Under the pieces are notes generated by a model. It saw only the letters and a program-made list of their open reading frames with translations, was not told where the DNA came from and did no database searches. From Diadema setosum (Eukaryota > Echinodermata > Echinoidea > Diadematoida > Diadematidae), in contig NC_092698.1 of assembly GCF_964275005.1 (NCBI RefSeq), positions 26,187,947-26,251,946 on the forward strand: DNA of 64,000 nucleotides, in the 5' to 3' direction. The position numbers were made by a program, and so were the translations under genes. Position 1 is the stretch's first letter, and the number at the start of each line of letters is the position of its first letter. Shown here piece by piece: positions 47,001 through 59,000 of the stretch.

Positions 47001-50000
47001 CAGATACCCCTAAAGTTGTCTATAATGGGAAATTTCTCCTCTGGCTCGTCAATATCTCTTTATATTGTTTCACATAACATGCCCTGTTTTTGTACTGATA
47101 TCCTCAACTGTAAAGATAATTGATTTTTTTTTTTTCTGGATGAATATGGTAGAGGGATGTTATCGCTTTTGCTGCACGCTGGGTTTTATTAGACCATTGT
47201 TTGAAAGCAGTAGACTGTGTCGCTAGATTCTCCTCTCAGTGCGTCAGTGCTTGGGCTATAATAGACTTTATAATGAAGGGTACCATCAGATGAGGACTTT
47301 AGTTTGCTCTATGGCAGATACACCACTCATGAACATACATATATCACATCTTTGTTTGCTGTGGGTACAAAAAAAAAACACCAACAAAACAAAAGAAAAC
47401 CTTTACAGTTGAGGATATCGGATTGATAACAGGACATTTCATGTGAAACAATATGAAGAGGAATTGATGAGCCAGAGAAGAAATGTAGAGTAGCAGTGAG
47501 CATTGAACATCCCCTGAACATTATTAAAACACACAAACAGATAAAAGTCACACATAGAATTTCTATACGTTGATGAATTCTGTACATGCCATCAATTAAT
47601 TTTTGGTTCTCGCTTCGGAGAAATCAGTGCCATGCTACAGATGTTCCATGAGCATACAGTGCTTTAAAGCAAAAAGCAGTCAAGTGGAAGAATGGCAACT
47701 CGGGTTCCTTATGGCATGCATGTCATCGTACTGACAAGAAGACTAAAATTATATTCATCTAACCTTACGCATGACCAATCTCTACATCAGTTATATCTAT
47801 AAGAAGGTTCCATTGAATAGAACTCCCTTAACAAGGGGGTAGTGCACCATCCAGGAGAGAGAGGAAGAAGCTTAACAAACTCACTTAACTCTTTGGTCGC
47901 CACTTGCAACTATAATGCACAGAATATTGATGGAATGATGAAGCAGAGGGCCTGAAAGGGTTACGACCACCACATGCAACTTTGGGGACACCCTGAATGT
48001 GAGCATGTTAAACCTGTTGAGGATGGGCTGATTCTGCTACAGCAGAATTCCCATAGACGCGTGCACGAGTATGCTCCGGACTAGTCTTCTACGGGTTAAA
48101 ACACCAGAGAGGGGATTTTTTTTTTTTTTTTTTTGGGGGGGGGGGGCACATGTGACAGTATTGCATGATATTTTGCTTGTGGTAGAGTGGTGGCGATGGT
48201 ACTGCTGGCAGTGAAGTAGAGCAGCAACGATGGAAGGAAGTCCCTGTTCATGGTTAGCTGGTCAGTGCAAAGTACACCGATGGTGACAATCTAGAGATTG
48301 TCAGACCTATGTGTCAAGGACATTCCTGTACCTTGGAAGCATTCATACCAAGAGTACTGGAATTTAGCTCTAAAGGGTTGGTTTTGACACATTGACTCTC
48401 AGAGCAGGAAATGACAAAGTGACCTATATTTTTCTTTCTCTTTTGTGTCATTTGATAAAAGGTCTGTTTCCTTGCTCCCTCTCTCTCTCTCTCTCTCCCA
48501 TGTCTTTCTTAAGCCTTCCAACTGTCTGTTCATGAATTCATCAATCTATTTTTTCATCCATGTATTCACCTACATTTCTCTGTAATCAAGAACAGCATTA
48601 TACTTCTATGAAGGCAGTCAACCCCAGCTTTACAGTAGGCGTTTTCACATCAGCCCGATAAAAATCCAAGCTAGAGATATTTTTTGCGATTGCGAATTAG
48701 AGCGCTATTTCATTTCTTATTCACATCAGCCCAAAGAGAATTAGCCCGCATTTTTTTCGAGCTAATTCGACAGCTGAGTATGTGCAAACAGCATCAGTAA
48801 TGTGTGTGCTGTGCCCTCTCAAAAATTCCTCATAATTTGTGTGCAGTTTGCCTCGATCGATCGGGTCACACACGCTAGGCATGATGGGATGCATCGCGCT
48901 AACTTCTCGAGCCGTTGTCACATTATCAAATAGCGCGCTACTATCCTGCTATTTCAGAAATTTCCCGAGTTGGACTCGAGAAATTTTCTCGATCAGAGCG
49001 ATACAATTAGCGCGCTAATTTGTGTTCACATTATCAAATAGCGCGCTATTTCGTTATTGGGTTAATTTCCCAAGTCAGAAAATAGCGCGCTATTTCGAAA
49101 CATCGGCCTGAAGTGAAAATGCCTAGTGAGATTTTTTTACGAGTAGGACAGACCTGGTAGTACGTTGCTTTGACTGAATACAGACAGTGTAGCACAGGGT
49201 GCTCGAAGCATGCAGACTGATCAACCCATAGGGTGTTGGGTGTCATTTTCTAAGAAAAACCACAAAATATTGACTAACAAAAATATGCTTGAACCCCAAT
49301 AGCATTTCAATAGCAAAAATAAAACAACAACAAACAAATAAAACTTCACTAAAACAAAAGTGACTGTGCTCTATAAATTATATAGTTTGTTATCCCGTGA
49401 TTCAAACTGGTGACAACATGAATATGGGGTCCAGTGACTGTTATATAGACAGTTTCAGCTAGGATCTGAACTGTGCCATCCTAAGTGTCATATTACCATA
49501 CACATTTTCTTCTAATATCACTGAAACTGCAAGACTGTTCGATACCTGAGCACTAAAAGATATGTGTCAAAATAGTTTTTTGTTTGTTTTTGTTTTAATT
49601 GAATTGCATTTCTGCTGCATGGTAAATGGTTACCCTGGTATGCACATTTCGTATTTAGATCACCAACAATGAGCATGTACTTTCTCACATTGTACTGTTT
49701 GATTTTGAAGCACACTTTTACACACACTTGTAAATCTATCCCTTGTAAGTTTTAGGCAGACACACAGTTCTGAGCTGATACATGTGCAAACTTCAACGTG
49801 GGAAAAAGTCTTGGTTAACCTGCTGTAGATGTCATATTTAGAAAAAAAAAAAATGCAATTTGATTTAACCTGTTATAAAGTGTGTGTGTGAGGGATTGGG
49901 GAGAAGAGTTGATATTTGTTATTCTATATCTGGAAATATTTGCCCATATAGCAAATGCCAGATTTAGACTTTGAAGTAGTGTACCATACCTCTCTCTTGT

Positions 50001-53000
50001 GTGGAAGGTGTGAGATGGGTGCACCTACAACATGACCTTTAGCACTGGAAACAGTTCAAATATTATTCCTGGTGGACAGTCAAAAGGAGGCGGCATTCAA
50101 CATGAAATTCTAATTCCCTGAGGCCAATGCAATGAAAGGAAGCTGCAGTAGCTGTTCACAGTATATATAGTATTTTTTTTTTTTTTTATCTCTGTCTCTC
50201 TACAACTTTATCAAATGTTTCAACTATCTTATTGCCATCTTTTCACTGGAAAGAAATAAAAGACATTAGTCTAGTGTACAATATATCTACCATTGTTGCT
50301 GATCTGAGAGAAGATTAATCTGCAGTCTGATTCTTTACATCAATAAAAAATTATGTGATCTCCGTCATTTCCCCATACTCGTGTTGAATTGAGGAGCCAC
50401 TGCATGTCATGTACCCTTTGTGTGCGTGATCGACGAGGTGTAATCTTTATGTGTGAAATCGATCCTCAGACTTCGTGCTGTTGCTTTGTATGGATGCTCA
50501 TTCTTCTTCCCCATCTTCTCCTGTTACACCCAATAAAGAAAAAAAAAGGACTTTGTTAGTGATCCTGTAATGTTAATTCCTGGTCAGACTACCGTGTAGA
50601 TGTGCAACACAATATGACCACTTTTTGGTGTGGAAGTCTGGAAGTTCGAGTCATGCACCATAGTATTCACTCTACTTTGTATTTTATCACGCAATTCTCA
50701 GTCGAGAATATATATGAGATCTCCTTTGCGTATGCGCAGTCAATTTGTTCGTAGCCATTTTTTGTTTCGACACCACTGAAAATTCACACAGAAAATATCT
50801 TCAATTCCATTGTATACCTTCTCGATTTTGGCCTGACTTTCATCAGAAAGTTGCGGGCAGCCGTTTTAGTTTGGCAGTTGAGTTCTATGACCCACTGTGA
50901 AGCTCATGTAAATGTAACGGAACTTTCGAACTTACAGTAAATTCTAACGCACTATAGTTTCATTTGTCCTTTTTTTTGTTGACTTGTGAGCTACACTTGT
51001 ATCAAAGTGCTCTGTTTTGATTATGAGAACAGTCAAGATAATGTTGCCACTTTCTCTCGAAATAAATTTTACAAGCAAGGCTTGACCAGAGGGTTATGGA
51101 CAAATCTGCTTCAAAGAGTTACGCATGAAATATGCGATTTCAACACAGCAGCTTGTGAAGTTTAAAGCAACGTCTTAAAATCGATGTGAGATAATAATTT
51201 GAATGTCTGCATGTCAGCTTAACACTATCTCTCTTGTGGAGAATGGAAATAGCTACCTTGGATGTGTGATTATAAATGACTACTGTCATAGAAATCCTTA
51301 TGTATGTCTTCAACACAAGCAGAACGAAATGCGAGTCATCTCGAATTAGTTGGAAGGGATTGGTTTCTTCTGTCTGGTAAGAGTGTTTGTAGACATGATA
51401 TCCTTGGAATTATATTTAGCAGTGATAGGAAGGAAATGTGCCACGTAAATGTGAAGTATGTGAGATTCCATGCACAAAGGAAGTGAAGAAGATTGGTCAA
51501 GTACTGCTTAGGTCACATGATTGAAACAAGTAATGTCAGAAGACCTTTGGACACCATAGTAATTGATTCGCCATTTGAATACTCTAGCAGTCATTAACCT
51601 TCCACTAATTGCCATGGTAATGTTGCTTTTGGTTCACTGCATCTAACATGTACAATATATGCCACACGAACTTGTCTGCATTACGTAGAGGGTACATTAT
51701 TCTCTGTGAAACATCAACATTGTAGTATCGTGCAATCTTTACTGCTGTTAGAGAGTGTTACTTTGGTACAACTGACGTCAGTTAAAATGTCAGCTTTCTC
51801 TGTTCAGAATGCCAAGTTACAACTGCCATGGTAACAAAATAGTATCATAGCAGATTGGATTTTGCCATGGTATATTACGATAATTGATTTTTTTTTTTTT
51901 TTTTTTTTGTTGCTTTAAATCATGTACGGGTCTGTGTTGAAGTGGGGTACCATAAGGTAGGCTGGTATGCCTTGTATTCAGCTTTTGGCAAGAAGCGTAC
52001 GCTCCTGTCATTCTATTACAACATGCTGAAGTTTGTACCTCGTGTTCATTTAGCGTCACAACCATGGGAAGGGATGCATACATATTTAATGGAGTGCCCG
52101 AAGGCACGTTAATGCAGTTTTCACTATGTTGCACATACCAAGTTCACTTCCAAGGTTTTTATGCAAATACACATTGTATGTAATCCAGTTGAGTGGCAAT
52201 ATTAAAGGGATCGTATAGTTTTGGTTGAGACCTAATTTCAGGTTTCTAACATTTTTTGGTAAGATAATGAGAAAGCTCTTATGAAATATGCTAGAGCATG
52301 TAATTCCATGAGGAATTCAACATTTATTTGATGAAAATTGGTTTTGAAATGGCAGAGACTTGCAAAACACAGCGATTATAATAAAGTGAGGGACCCACCT
52401 TTATTACGATCGCTTTGTTTTACTTTGTTTTTGGATGTTTCAGTAATTTCAAACCCGATTTTCATCAAATAAACTTTGAATTCCTCTTAAAATGGTATGC
52501 TCTGTACTATTTCATTTACACTTGGTATCTCTCAACAAGTTCAAAGCCAATTTTTATCTCCACCAATACTGTACTATCCCTTTAACAATGAATTTTTTTT
52601 TTTGACATTCAACAGCAGAGTTTGAATAAGAGACAAGGGGGGGGGGGAAGGGTACACAAGCAGCCATTTTATCATATGGATTGTTTTTTGCTATCTGGGG
52701 AATTGAATGGGATGTTACTGTATTCTTTGCGAGCCATGTTCTCCCCTCAAGTTCGTAAGAACAGGATGAAAAGAATAAACATAAACATAAAACTATTAAT
52801 GGTATATAATGTCTTCCAAGATGTAACAAGATCCACAGACCAGATTTTCCATCGCCAGTTATACTGTAAGCAATACCGTTGCAGCACAGCCGGAAGGTGC
52901 CCATAATCACTAATGTAGTGTACTTGTTACTTTGATTCTTAGGTTTTACAGCAGCAATTAATGTCCCTGTTTAAAGCCATTACCAGCATAATTTGTTCCA

Positions 53001-56000
53001 TTGCTCATGCTACTAATGTTCAAGTAGTACATGTACTCATATCGCAGAAAGTGCCACTGTTGCCATAGTGACATTGGTAGAAACAGTGGGCTGGTAAAAT
53101 AAACAAACAAGTCACATCAGCTCAAGTCTGCAGGGGAGAGCAATATTTTGATGATGAGCCTTCTTTCCAGCTCTAAATGCAATTCATATTTTCAAGTCGT
53201 CAGTTTTTTTTTTTAAGGCATTTGATAATGCACTGCAGGTACATAGGCCTATTTTATATGCTTGTTATACACTTGGTTCATTTGGGATGTACCACAGAAC
53301 CAAATAGCATCTTTTATTTAATGTATTCCACACAGTCATCTCTTAAATTTATGGTCGCCACCACTTTGCTGGGATAACTACTGAGTGAGACCGTTGCTCC
53401 TATAGGCTACTACAGGTATCGTGATGAAAAAGAGGTCTAAAATTTCGACATCTGCTACGTGAAGTTGAATATATGGGTCTACACATCACACTGTAACCTG
53501 CACACACCATATCAAAAACAAGCTCAGACTGCTCCTGCTCCTGTATGTGTTCATTATAGAGAAGATTTTACATCACCACTGACAGCATATTTTGTTCAGT
53601 AAACTTGCAAAAGCTGTTGATATATTATACACAATGAGTATGTGTAGCAGCTCATATATTTTTAGAGGCTACTCTAAGCTCATTATGCCAGCAAACTATG
53701 TTATCTGTGTAATATCCAGCAATAGGTCAAAGGTACTGTTGAATATTCCTTTGTACATATAGTTTTCATGACTGCTACAAGGTTATATAACCATGGCTAC
53801 ATTTTTTGTCATAAATCTATTGAATATTCATGTTCAGGTAGATGAATAAAAAATTCAGTTTTGTAAGTACATCTTGTGAAAAATATGTCTTGTTTAACCA
53901 ACATATGTAAAAGAGGTAAAAATAACTTGCCTTTTAAATGTCAACTGTGATATTGTCCCATTGAAGCAGCAAGTACTGTTTGTTTGTTTGTTTTTTAGTC
54001 TCAATGAAATGGTTGTAACTGCATTATGGCATCACTGTTTTTAACATGAGGCAGTATATTGATATCTCACATCAGTGTGATTACCATTTTGATGCTTGCC
54101 TCCGTTTCCATCAGGGAGACTCTCGCCCCGATATGAATACCACGCTCCAGAAAACGGGCGCGTCTCCGTTTCCCTGTGCGTCTGGCGTGGGAGAAAAAAC
54201 TGCTATATTAAACTGCGAGGAAATATTCTCTCTCTCTCTCACTCAATCTCTTGCAGTACGTCTTCGAGAGGCTAATGAAGGGGTTTTCACACAAGGGCTG
54301 GAGGGTGAGAGAAGAGGTTCTCCTCTGCCTCATGCAGACAATCAATGTGTAAGTATCTTTCACGTATTCAGAGCTCTGTACAGAAACCTGTGGTAGGACA
54401 CTGAGAAATCAGAATGGAACAATCATCAGCAACCAATGTTAGCCTTTTTTTTTTTCTTTTGTTGTTCTGCTCCTGTGTGTCTGTTGTAGTTAAAATATCT
54501 TCAAAAGATAATTGGCAGTACAGTGGAATAATGTTTAATGATACCACTGATTCCTTGAAGTAGATGTATTGCCACATGATATGCAGAAAAATGCCTCCTA
54601 TTGTCTGAGAGACTGGGGGGGGGGGGCATTTCATGAAGCATTTTGTTGGACAAATTTGCTCTCAGCCAATCAGATGCAAGGATTTCAGTAGCTTATAACA
54701 GTTTGTCAGAAAAATATGCGACCAAACTGCTTCGTGAAATGCCCCCCTGATGTCATTTCATTTTCTCTGTATCATGTTTTGAAAATGAATTGAAAGTCAC
54801 ACAGAATGATGTGATGAGAGCTACAATATTCCCAGGAATGAAAGAAGATGCATTGTCCTCAGTATTGAAAGCAGTGATGTGCATCTCATCTGCGTTAGAA
54901 ATGTATTCCATTACCGCATTGTTAATTCATCAATATAGTGTTACTTTACTCTCTCTTGAGGGCCTCCTGTTGCTAAGGGCAACTGTTGATCTCCCATCCC
55001 TCCCCCAGTACTATCTTTCTCTTTCCTGGGGCTGTCTTTCAGTCTGGCGTTCCACCCCTCCTCCCCCCCCCCCCCCCCATTTCTCCCTCAGTCCCTTGCC
55101 CATTCTAGATGCACATGGTATGTAACCAGTGCATCAAATTGACACTGCAAATACGCCAATCTTCCAGTGAATCTTGGGGGTTGGATTATTCAGTGATAGG
55201 TCGGTTGAGCATAGCGTGATTGTTTTAAGTTGGGCACTCTTTTCATAGCACCAGCGGTGTTGGATGTGGAAGGGGGCAATATTAGCAATGAAATATGTGA
55301 ACATTGAAAATAATGCACTGTTTGAAATGATAGGAAGAGTGCTTCATCAGGTGTTTATATTAATTGCAATGAGCTCAAAGGCTGAAAACAAAGAGAATAT
55401 GTGCATGAATAAAATGGTATCCTCCCCCTGCACGTGTATTTGGAGGATTCATGGGTGTGTATGCTGCGCAGATCTGACCGTTCATTCATCAGGCTATCAA
55501 CATACTGAACACTGCCTATGTATGCTTCCCAGTATGAAGGAGTCATATGTGTGGGAGGCGTGTAATGGCAGAGAGGGAGCATAGTAGTACCCTACACTGT
55601 AAAGTGGTATTGCCTTTGTGTCTGTGTTTTGGCTGTCACGCTGGAACAGGCGCGAGGAGCAGGGAGTTCATTAAAGAATGAAATGGGATGAGGTGCCCCA
55701 TTTGGGAAGCGATCTGTCTGGGATGATTTCCAGTTGAGAAAAAAAAAAAAAAAACAGAAAAGAAAAGTGGGTGGGGAGAGGGGGATGCAGTGCATCTATC
55801 CTTACATTTCAATGTCTGAACTCTTGGACGCTTGATATTTCAGCTGTCAATGGGATTGGTCGACTTTCTCTAGAGAGAGGAGACATGCTTTATCCATCTT
55901 GCCCTCCATTCCTGTATCTTCTCGCCTGCCCCGTTTGTTTATATGCTGTCTCATCTTGGTAGAGCTTAATGCTATCCTCCTTCTCCTAAATTGTTTGGCA

Positions 56001-59000
56001 GCCCCCCTCCCCCCCCCCCACCCAAAAAAAGAAAAAAGAAGAAAGAAATGAGTCTAGCATCTTATGCCTCATTTGTTGCGTTGATTGACTGGGATGACGT
56101 CAGATGCAGGGTGATGGATGACTTCCGAGGCAGTCTTGAGGGATGATAATAATTGCATACGTTATTACTTGTACTGTTTTTTGTTTTTTATTTCCGGGGT
56201 CAGGTAATGGAAGATGGAGCATGCATGTTGTATTGATGTCATATAAGGTAAATCTTATGTTATTGGATATTTCTTTTCCATTTATGAGACGTGTTATTAC
56301 TTTGCAGAGAGGTAAAATACTAGCACAAATCTTTATGCCTGGTATATTGGCATGGCTGATCTTCATTGCTTTCAATTCATCATGTTTTTACCCATATTTG
56401 CCAGAGAGAGGTTGGTCATTGCCCTCAGACTAATCATCTAAATTCTAAGAGTGCATGTTTTGATTGTCAATGATAGGCACTTCAAAAACAAAATTTTTAT
56501 GTGATGTGGTCTACTGAAAAATTGTTTTGGTACAATCTTAGTGACATTGACCACCTGACAACACAAATTATAAAATGGGTTCAAGAATGTAGCCAATAGG
56601 AAGCTCTGAAATGAGACACACCTCCTTCCTTTACTTCAGTACTATTGCACTGCCTGTAATCCTATGGTAGATTGCCGATCGTCTGTGCGCGCGGCGGCTC
56701 CTTTGATGAATTGCATGCATACGCGTACGCGCTGTCAATCCTGTAAACAACTTCTAGTTCGGGCTGCCGGCCGGCCGGCCTGTCTTCCCTTGTGCATAAC
56801 ATATGTGGCGTACGTACGTATACTGTACTATACTATACATATACGTACACTTTGTACAGTACAGTAGACCAAGCGTTATGGGACCGGACGCGTACATGGA
56901 GTCACTTTGAAGAGCAAATCCAACGATTTAGCAGGTTAATTCTCACGCCGTTTTCAGAGTATGTTGTCTAGTAGGCCTATATGAGCTAGGAGTCTATATC
57001 AAGTCTTTAAGGTAAAGGGTGCATATTCTATGTAAAATAAGTAAGTTTTCATGCGGGTGTCCGGAAACCCAACCCCCCATTATACTTATACTGTATGTGC
57101 GGGACTTCCGCGAGTGCGACGTGCGTAAAAGTTTGGGACGAACATCTTCGGACGTCTTGACCCACAAAGGTACGTGAAAAACGCTGAAAAATGATGTTAG
57201 TTTTCGAATTTTCGACCCATTTTATAAAACAAATGATGCACAGGATTATTTCGTGGCGTTAGTGTAGGCGTAGCTCACTCTCGGGTATTTACAATGTAGT
57301 GCAACATGCACTCGGCTTCGCCTCGTGCATGTTTCACAATTGTAAATACCCTCGAGTGCACTACGCCTACACTAATGCACTCTATCCTGTGCATCATTTG
57401 TATACTATTGCACTAGCGGTAAGTGTGTTTGGCAGCTGTGTGTTTAAAATATCTATAAATCCTTTTCGTACTCTATTGATCGACAGGTAGCACTGCACAT
57501 TGTAGACCCCACAGTTTGACATTATGATTCCATTCTCTGAGAATGGTGATGTTCATGTGAAGCGTTGATATGATCCGTAGTACATGGTGTATAGAATCAA
57601 AACCAATCCTTAATTAGAAGCATATTTTTCAAATAAAAAAGTAAAAAAAAAACCCTGAAAATGTGGATAAGCACTGAGGATCCAAAAAAGAAAAAAAGAG
57701 AAGCATTTTACCCACCCAAACATAATTTATTCATAAGACACTTTATTTGTACATCTAGCAAATTTATCCATTCCAAATAGCTAAGACTTGGTCACTTGAA
57801 CTGGAGAAGAAGAGAAAAATACATGTACACTCGAGGGTGAATGTAGTCGCATTGAGAGCAATCCAACATTGAATGCAGACATCCCATGGTATACCTGCCA
57901 GACTAGATAATGCGCTCACCTGTGATGAATTGATGATTCATTTACTCGCTTATTGCAGCACGTTACTTGTCCATCAATCAGATACCAAAAAAAAAAAAAA
58001 AAAGGCCGAACTATATGCACAGGTTGTGTGCATCAATTAGTCTTGAAGAAGACAAATCATGATTCACAAAGAATCAATTGAGTATGTGTGGGACTGAGGA
58101 CATTTTTGTGAACACTGCATGAATTATATGCTTGAGTTTGCTTCCCTCCCCCCCCCCCCAATTGACTCATAAAATATGCATCAGGACTTATTTCATGTTC
58201 ATTTTGGTGTGTAAAATCATTATTGTGTACTACCAGACGGAAGATAGAGAGTGAGAGAGGTTGTCAGTGAAAACAGTGCAGCAACCTTCATTGTGCACGG
58301 AGCAATGCTGTCTGCATCAGTAACATACCCAGGCATTCAACTCTTGAGGGCTCACTTCCCATGCTTGTGGGAATGCTCGGGGGATGACAAGCGCAGAGTA
58401 AATGTGTCTCGACCTTTCCCCAAGCTGCCCGTCTGCGTGGCATGATTCATCGGAACACAGTTCACAATATTACTGCTTGGCTGAAGGCAGACTTCATTGT
58501 GTATGTGTGTGTGTGTGTGTGTGGTGTGTTTGTGTATATGTCTGTTTATCTGTCTGTCTGTGTGTGGGTGTGGGTGTTGGTATGTCTGTCCACAGAATTA
58601 AACTTTGTTTTTTTTTTTTTGTCTTATATGAGAAGACACTAGTTAGCATCTTGCGCAATGCCCTACACAGCCAATGTTGTGCCTACCTCTGACATTGCAC
58701 AGGAGTGATACAATTTGAAAGTGTGAAATACTGCCCTCTTGTGCTGGTAGCAGAATATTAAAGCAAACACCATTTAAATATATATACATAGACCTGTGGT
58801 GTATAGTGTACACTTTGATATTAGTCTCTATAAGATAGTCAGTATTAGAGTCTTGTTATTTCTGATAATGTAGGCAAAGGACACCTCTTTCCCTTAACCC
58901 CCCCCCCCCAAAAAAAAAATAAAAATAAAAATAATAATGATGATAATGATCAATGAAATTTTAGGTGTGGAAAGTGAAGTCTCCTGACATGTTTGTGTAG

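Larger units (their letters stand above)
45443..54256 (+). other. CLASP intron 4
   Basis: 8.8 kb without supported coding exons. Elements: inverted-repeat elements at 45926-46490, 47036-47485 and 48636-49125, palindromic repeat 48008-48099, foldback element 52202-52585, and several T, A and G runs (45586-45612, 48118-48146, 51890-51909). A TGCGTATGCGCA word at 50728-50739 is NRF1-like but without other promoter support. Confidence 0.7.

Noticed and set aside
50728-50739. NRF1-like TGCGTATGCGCA as a promoter of a nested gene
   Set aside because: No coding exon, donor or CpG block follows on either strand.
51304-51486. 60-codon frame in CLASP intron 4
   Set aside because: Reads plausibly but has no recognisable family, no splice context and no supporting neighbour.
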